Of a stretch of 64,000 nt of DNA, positions 60,432 to 64,000 are shown piece after piece. Under the pieces are notes generated by a model. The model did no database searches. It was given only the letters and a program-made list of their open reading frames with translations, and was not told where the DNA came from. The stretch lies in contig NZ_NSKC01000005.1 in NCBI RefSeq assembly GCF_002286985.1, positions 248,001 to 312,000 of the forward strand, read 5' to 3'. The translations under genes were made by a program, and so were the position numbers. Position 1 is the first letter of the stretch, and every line of letters begins with the position of its first letter. This DNA comes from Halorubrum salipaludis. Lineage in GTDB: Archaea; Halobacteriota; Halobacteria; Halobacteriales; Haloferacaceae.

Positions 60432-61877
60432 ATGCACTCACAGCCGAACGAGACGGACGTGTCGATCGATCCGGCGGCCGTCGAGCGCGTCCGCGAGCGA
60501 CGCGCCGAGCTCGCGCCGGCGCTCGGCCGGACATGGACCGACGGCGGACCGCGGCGCTTCCTCACCGACCTCACCGCGATTGGGAGCCGGATGGCCGGCA
60601 GCGAGGGGGAACGCCGGGCCGCCGCGATCGTCGCCGACGCGTTCGAGCGGGCGGGGCTCTCGGGGATCGAGACGCGACCGTTCGAGATGGACGCGTGGGA
60701 GCGCGGGGACGCGACGCTCCGGGTGACGGCGCCCGGACGCAACGGCGCGGCGGCGACCCGCGAGTTCGAGGCGCTCGCGCTCCCGTACTCGCCCGAGGGG
60801 AGCGTCGACGGCGCGCTCGTCGACGTGGGATACGGGACGCCCGCCGAGATCGACGAGCGGGACGTCGAGGGCCGGATCGCGGTCGCGTCGACGACGACGC
60901 CGGAGGGCGGCCGGTTCGTCCACCGGATGGAGAAGTTCGGCTACGCGATCGACGCGGGCGCGGTCGGCTTCGTCTTCGTCAACCACCTCGACGGCCAGCT
61001 CCCGCCCACGGGGTCGCTGACGTTCGGCCGGGAGGCCGACGCGGTCGCCGTCGGCGTCTCGAAGGAGACCGGCGCGTGGCTCCGGGAGTACGCGGTCGGC
61101 GGGGGCGGCGGGAACGGGGAGACCGCCGAATCGGGCTCCGTCGCGCAGGCCGAGCTGTCGGTGACGGCGACGACCGAACCGGGCGAGAGCCGGAACGTGA
61201 TCGGTCGCGCGGGTCCGGACACCGACGAGCGGCTCCTCCTCGTCGCGCACTACGACGCCCACGACATCGCGGAGGGCGCGCTCGACAACGGCTGCGGGAT
61301 CGCGACCGTCGCGACCGCGGCGGCGATCCTGACCGAGGCGGACCTCCCGATCGGCGTCGACGTGGTCGCGGTCGGCGCGGAGGAGGTCGGGCTCCTCGGC
61401 GCGGAGCGGCTGGCCGAGCGGCTCGACCTCGACCGGGTCAAGGGCGTGGTCAACGTCGACGGCGCGGGGCGGTTCCGCGACCTGGTGGCGCTGGCGCACG
61501 CCTCCGAGACCGCGGCGTCTGTCGCGGAAGCGGTGTCGACGGCGACCAACCAGCCGATCGCGGTCGACGCCGAGCCGCACCCGTTCTCCGACCAGTGGCC
61601 GTTCGTCCGGCGCGGGGTGCCCGCCCTCCAGCTCCACAGCGACTCCGGCGACCGCGGGCGGGGATGGGGGCACACCCACGCGGACACCCTCGACAAGGTT
61701 GACGACCGAAACGTCCGGGAGCACGCGATGCTCACGGCGCTGCTCGTCGCCGAGTTCGCGGCCCCGGAGCGCGACGCCCCCCGGCTCGACCGCGAGGACC
61801 TGATCGCGGCGTTCAGAGAGGCCGACTTCGAGACGGGCATGCGCGCGGCCGACCTCTGGCCGGCCGGGTGGGAGTGA
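60432..61877 (+). CDS. M28 family zinc aminopeptidase/peptidase
   Basis: A 481-residue cytoplasmic metallopeptidase (no signal peptide). Zinc ligands and active site: His and Asp in LLVAHYDAHD, Asp in GALDNGCGIA, Glu pair in VVAVGAEEVGLLG, Asp in GVVNVDGAG, His in WGHTHADTLDKVD. A PA-type insertion precedes it (residues 110-195). Likely an aminopeptidase or carboxypeptidase; substrate unknown. A CGCTTAACC box lies about 28 bases before the ATG (leaderless). Confidence 0.92.
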   Translation: MHSQPNETDVSIDPAAVERVRERRAELAPALGRTWTDGGPRRFLTDLTAIGSRMAGSEGERRAAAIVADAFERAGLSGIETRPFEMDAWERGDATLRVTAPGRNGAAATREFEALALPYSPEGSVDGALVDVGYGTPAEIDERDVEGRIAVASTTTPEGGRFVHRMEKFGYAIDAGAVGFVFVNHLDGQLPPTGSLTFGREADAVAVGVSKETGAWLREYAVGGGGGNGETAESGSVAQAELSVTATTEPGESRNVIGRAGPDTDERLLLVAHYDAHDIAEGALDNGCGIATVATAAAILTEADLPIGVDVVAVGAEEVGLLGAERLAERLDLDRVKGVVNVDGAGRFRDLVALAHASETAASVAEAVSTATNQPIAVDAEPHPFSDQWPFVRRGVPALQLHSDSGDRGRGWGHTHADTLDKVDDRNVREHAMLTALLVAEFAAPERDAPRLDREDLIAAFREADFETGMRAADLWPAGWE

Positions 61878-61878
61878 G

Positions 61879-62808
61879 TCAGTTCCCTCGGTCCGCCGGC
61901 ATCGGCGGGGTCGTGCGCTTGTGCGCCGTGGCGCGGTGGCGCGCGAGCAGGTCGGCGACGGTCTCCGCCGAAACGTCGACGTCGCCCGTCAGCCGCTCGG
62001 CGACCGCCTCGGCGTCGAGCCCGCGGTCGACGCCGAGCCGCAACACGGCGTCGATCGCCTCGTACGAGGCCCCGAGGTCGTCGGCGTCGCGCTGGCCGGG
62101 GAGAAAGCCCGCGGTCGGCGGCTTCTCGACGACGAACTCGGGCACGTCGAGCTCCGCGGCGAGCGCGCGGACCTCGGTCTTGTACAGGTGCCCGAGCGGG
62201 AGCAGGTCGGCCGCGCCGTCGCCGTGTTTCGTGACGTAGCCGAGGAGGCGCTCGCTCCGGTTGGTCGTCCCGCAGACGAGTCGGTCCGTCGCGTTCGCGG
62301 CCAGATACGCCATCGCCATCCGGAGCCGCGCGATCGCGTTCCCGGAGCGGACCGGCTCGTCGTGGAGGTCGAACCGGTCGGGCGCGACCGCGCCGAACTG
62401 CGCGAACAGTGGCTGGAGGTGCACCGTGTCGTGGTCGATCCCGAGCGCGTCCGCGAGCGCTTCCGCGTCGCGGGCGTGGGGTGCCCCGATCTTGTTGCAG
62501 GGGAGGATCAGCCCATACACGCGGTCGGCGCCGAGCGCCTCCACCGCCAGCGCCGCCGTGACCGTGGAGTCCAGACCGCCGCTCATGTTGACGACCAGCC
62601 CCGCCGCGTTCGCGGCCGCGACCTCGTCGGCGAGAAACGTCCGGATCCGCTCCCGTTCCGCGGCCGGGTCCGGAGCGTCGGACGGGTCGAGGGCGCCGGA
62701 GTCGGCGGTCGCGACGCGGTCGGACGAGTCGTCTCCGGTCGACGCCGCGGCCGCGGATCGATCGGGGATCGCTCCCGGCTCGAACGCGCTCGACCGGCGG
62801 TCACCCAT
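61879..62808 (-). CDS. nadE: NAD+ synthase (ammonia- or glutamine-dependent)
   Basis: A 309-residue adenine-nucleotide-alpha-hydrolase-type enzyme that amidates nicotinic acid adenine dinucleotide. The ATP pyrophosphatase loop is VVNMSGGLDSTVTAALAVEA. Other signatures: NAIARLRMAMAYLAANAT, VCGTTNRSERLLGYVTKHGD and LLPLGHLYKTEVRAL. There is no nitrilase domain, so it uses ammonia. An acidic Ser/Asp-rich N-terminal tail of about 50 residues precedes the core. It converges on the M28 gene with one base between stops. Confidence 0.95.
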   Translation of the reverse strand: MGDRRSSAFEPGAIPDRSAAAASTGDDSSDRVATADSGALDPSDAPDPAAERERIRTFLADEVAAANAAGLVVNMSGGLDSTVTAALAVEALGADRVYGLILPCNKIGAPHARDAEALADALGIDHDTVHLQPLFAQFGAVAPDRFDLHDEPVRSGNAIARLRMAMAYLAANATDRLVCGTTNRSERLLGYVTKHGDGAADLLPLGHLYKTEVRALAAELDVPEFVVEKPPTAGFLPGQRDADDLGASYEAIDAVLRLGVDRGLDAEAVAERLTGDVDVSAETVADLLARHRATAHKRTTPPMPADRGN

Positions 62809-63301
62809 CGGCCGGCCCTCCGAACGGCGGTTTCTGAACCGATCGGTGTGGCGGCGATCGGTTCGGAGCCGCTCGGCGTGGAGGTGATCCCCGAGAAGCG
62901 TGCGGTTCGCGGGGACTGCGGGGAGTGCGGAGAGTCCGATCGACCGTCACGGTTCGAACCCGCCGCAAACGCGTGCGGGCGTCGTCTCGAAAGCTCATGT
63001 TCGCCTGCCGCTTCCGAACGAACGGGTAAATACTCACGGTAGTGTTTGTTTAAGGTCTTCCCCATATTGCATCCAGAACACCAAGACCAAACACGATTTG
63101 TACATTGACAATCAACATTTTTGGGAAATAGATGTAGAATCTGGCAATATATTCTTGTAAAGATATCGTATGAAACAGACGCATACATATATCTCTAATT
63201 GAGACCATATACTGAACTTTAATCGCCATTCTCTGTCTGGATAAACAATATAAGGAGAAAATAACCCAATACTTATACAGACAGATTCACTCGATTTGTC
63301 C
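62809..63301. promoter_or_regulatory. AT-rich intergenic region upstream of the Rrf2-like gene
   Basis: About 490 bases between divergent genes. The first 230 are ordinary; from about 63040 to 63300 the sequence becomes strikingly AT-rich for this genome. It has an inverted repeat GTTTAAGGTCTT (63048-63059)/AAGACCAAAC (63083-63092), ATTGACAAT, and a TATA-like ACTTATA (63271-63277) about 27 bases before the ATG at 63302. I found no protein that I would call in it. Confidence 0.6.
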
Positions 63302-63835
63302 ATGTCGTCGATCCAGCTCACGACGAGTCAGAGACGGGTGCTCACCGCGCTCGTGAACCTCTCCGAGAACGCCGACCGTCCGGTGTCCGGCAGGCGGATC
63401 GCCGAGTCGATCGACCGGAACGCCGGTACCGTCCGGAACCGGATGCAGAGCCTGCGCGACATCGGGTTAGTCGAGGGCGTCGCCGGGCCCCACGGCGGGT
63501 ACGTCCCGACTGACGCGGCCTACGAGACGCTCGACATCGAGCGCATGGACGGCGCCGCCAGCACCCCGGTCGAGCGCGAGGGCGACCCGGTCGAGGGTGT
63601 CAACGTCGAGGAGATCGACCTCTCGAGCGTCGCCAATCCCGAGCTGTGTCGGGCGGAGCTCGTGATCCGCGGGCCGGTCGGCACCTTCGACGCCGGCGAC
63701 CGCGTGACCGTGGGTCCGACCCCCGGCGCGGGGCTCCGACTCTCGGGGGTCGTCGACGCGACCCACGTCGACGGCAACACGCTGTTGGTCCGGGTGGAGG
63801 GGATGGAGACTCCGGGCAAAGAGCGGGCGGCGTAG
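63302..63835 (+). CDS. Rrf2-like HTH transcriptional regulator
   Basis: A 177-residue protein. The N-terminus (residues 5-70) is a winged helix: TTSQRRVLTALVNLSENADR, then RIAESIDRNAGTVRNRMQSL and a basic wing (GGYVPTDAAY). The C-terminal half (INVEEIDLSSVANPELCRAE-type, then GDRVTVGPTPGAGLRLSGVV) is a beta-rich domain seen in haloarchaeal Rrf2-annotated regulators; a cysteine (ELCRAE) could be a metal or redox site. ATG 63302 has a good TATA box about 27 bases upstream. Target genes unknown. Confidence 0.8.
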   Translation: MSSIQLTTSQRRVLTALVNLSENADRPVSGRRIAESIDRNAGTVRNRMQSLRDIGLVEGVAGPHGGYVPTDAAYETLDIERMDGAASTPVEREGDPVEGVNVEEIDLSSVANPELCRAELVIRGPVGTFDAGDRVTVGPTPGAGLRLSGVVDATHVDGNTLLVRVEGMETPGKERAA

Positions 63836-63847
63836 CGCGGTCGGCCG

Positions 63848-64000
63848 TTATCCGGTCGTATCGGTCCCCGCGATCCGGTCCCGGATCGCGCCCGTCGCCG
63901 CGGCGGCGTGTCTGGCGTCGCGGTACCGCTCTCCGAAGGCGACGCGGGCGCTTTCGGCGGCCTCGCCGTCGACCGCGAACGAGACGCCCTCGTAGGCCAC
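63848..64000 (-). CDS. C-terminal end of an unidentified protein (cut by window edge)
   Basis: The last 153 bases hold a minus-strand frame ending at a TAA at 63848-63850. Fifty residues are visible: VAYEGVSFAVDGEAAESARV followed by FGERYRDARHAAAATGA and a short tail. The alternation suggests a soluble alpha/beta protein. It converges on the Rrf2-like gene. The family is not recognised. Confidence 0.6.
   Translation of the reverse strand: MAYEGVSFAVDGEAAESARVAFGERYRDARHAAAATGAIRDRIAGTDTTG

Noticed and set aside
1-64000. Insertion sequence or prophage
   Set aside because: No transposase, integrase, terminase or capsid-like protein was recognised; the only traces are tRNA-end duplications and short repeats.

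Overview
This is a 64-kb piece of a haloarchaeal chromosome. The evidence is very high GC, strongly acidic proteins, many promoters with a TATA-like box 26-31 nt before a leaderless start codon, Tat lipoprotein signals, a PGF-CTERM surface protease, RadB, archaeal FEN1 and DHH/S1 proteins, and a haloarchaeal 2Fe-2S ferredoxin. Codon use, gene neighbours and a hairpin-rich intergenic element suggest Halorubrum or a close relative (inference). Coding density is high and almost all genes look chromosomal. I see no complete insertion sequence, CRISPR array, rRNA operon or recognisable replication origin.

Layout. 0-10 kb: an HTH regulator, glycine cleavage genes gcvH-gcvPA-gcvPB (no gcvT here), FEN1, a J-domain/ferredoxin fusion, a degenerate DHH phosphoesterase and a Yip1-like membrane protein. 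10-13.5 kb: a pilin-like protein, a Gfo/Idh/MocA oxidoreductase, a channel-like TrkA-N protein without a canonical selectivity filter, and a sugar isomerase/epimerase. 13.5-20.4 kb: a compact minus-strand operon encoding a nitrite-reductase-like protein in which a CuA electron-transfer domain is fused to a cytochrome d1 propeller, then two NirF-like propellers, a NirJ-like radical SAM enzyme and a glutamyl-tRNA reductase. This is the most striking locus. 20.5-30.7 kb: PspA, a DgcA/DgcN-type pair, FolD, an aldo/keto reductase, membrane proteins, a HAD hydrolase and a CBS-domain protein. 30.8-45 kb: a large subtilase, RadB, a cold-shock protein, a SCO/TlpA/CcdA copper and thiol group, an AIM24-like protein, an NSS transporter, a geranylgeranyl-reductase-like flavoprotein, an M24-like pseudo-peptidase, tRNA-Val, PCD, a PUA-like protein and a P-loop ATPase. 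45-64 kb: Mn/Fe-SOD, a hairpin-rich non-coding element, tRNA-Ser, a cis-prenyltransferase-like protein, PiT, LarC, AspS, DUF4382 lipoprotein, VTT protein, NAD kinase, a KaiC-like ATPase with an FG-rich tail, tRNA-Gly beside duplicated tRNA 3' ends, M28 peptidase, NadE and an Rrf2-like regulator.

How the genes fit together. The CuA-d1 operon supplies both an enzyme and much of the pathway for its cofactor: glutamyl-tRNA reductase starts tetrapyrrole synthesis, and NirJ- and NirF-like proteins act late in heme d1 synthesis. The SCO/TlpA/CcdA group 15 kb away is the kind of machinery that matures CuA centres, but a connection is inference. GcvH/PA/PB and FolD share one-carbon metabolism, and LarC is a nickel-pincer cofactor protein. 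Several proteins keep a fold but lose catalytic residues (DHH, M24, UppS-like, channel filter), which recurs as a theme in this window.
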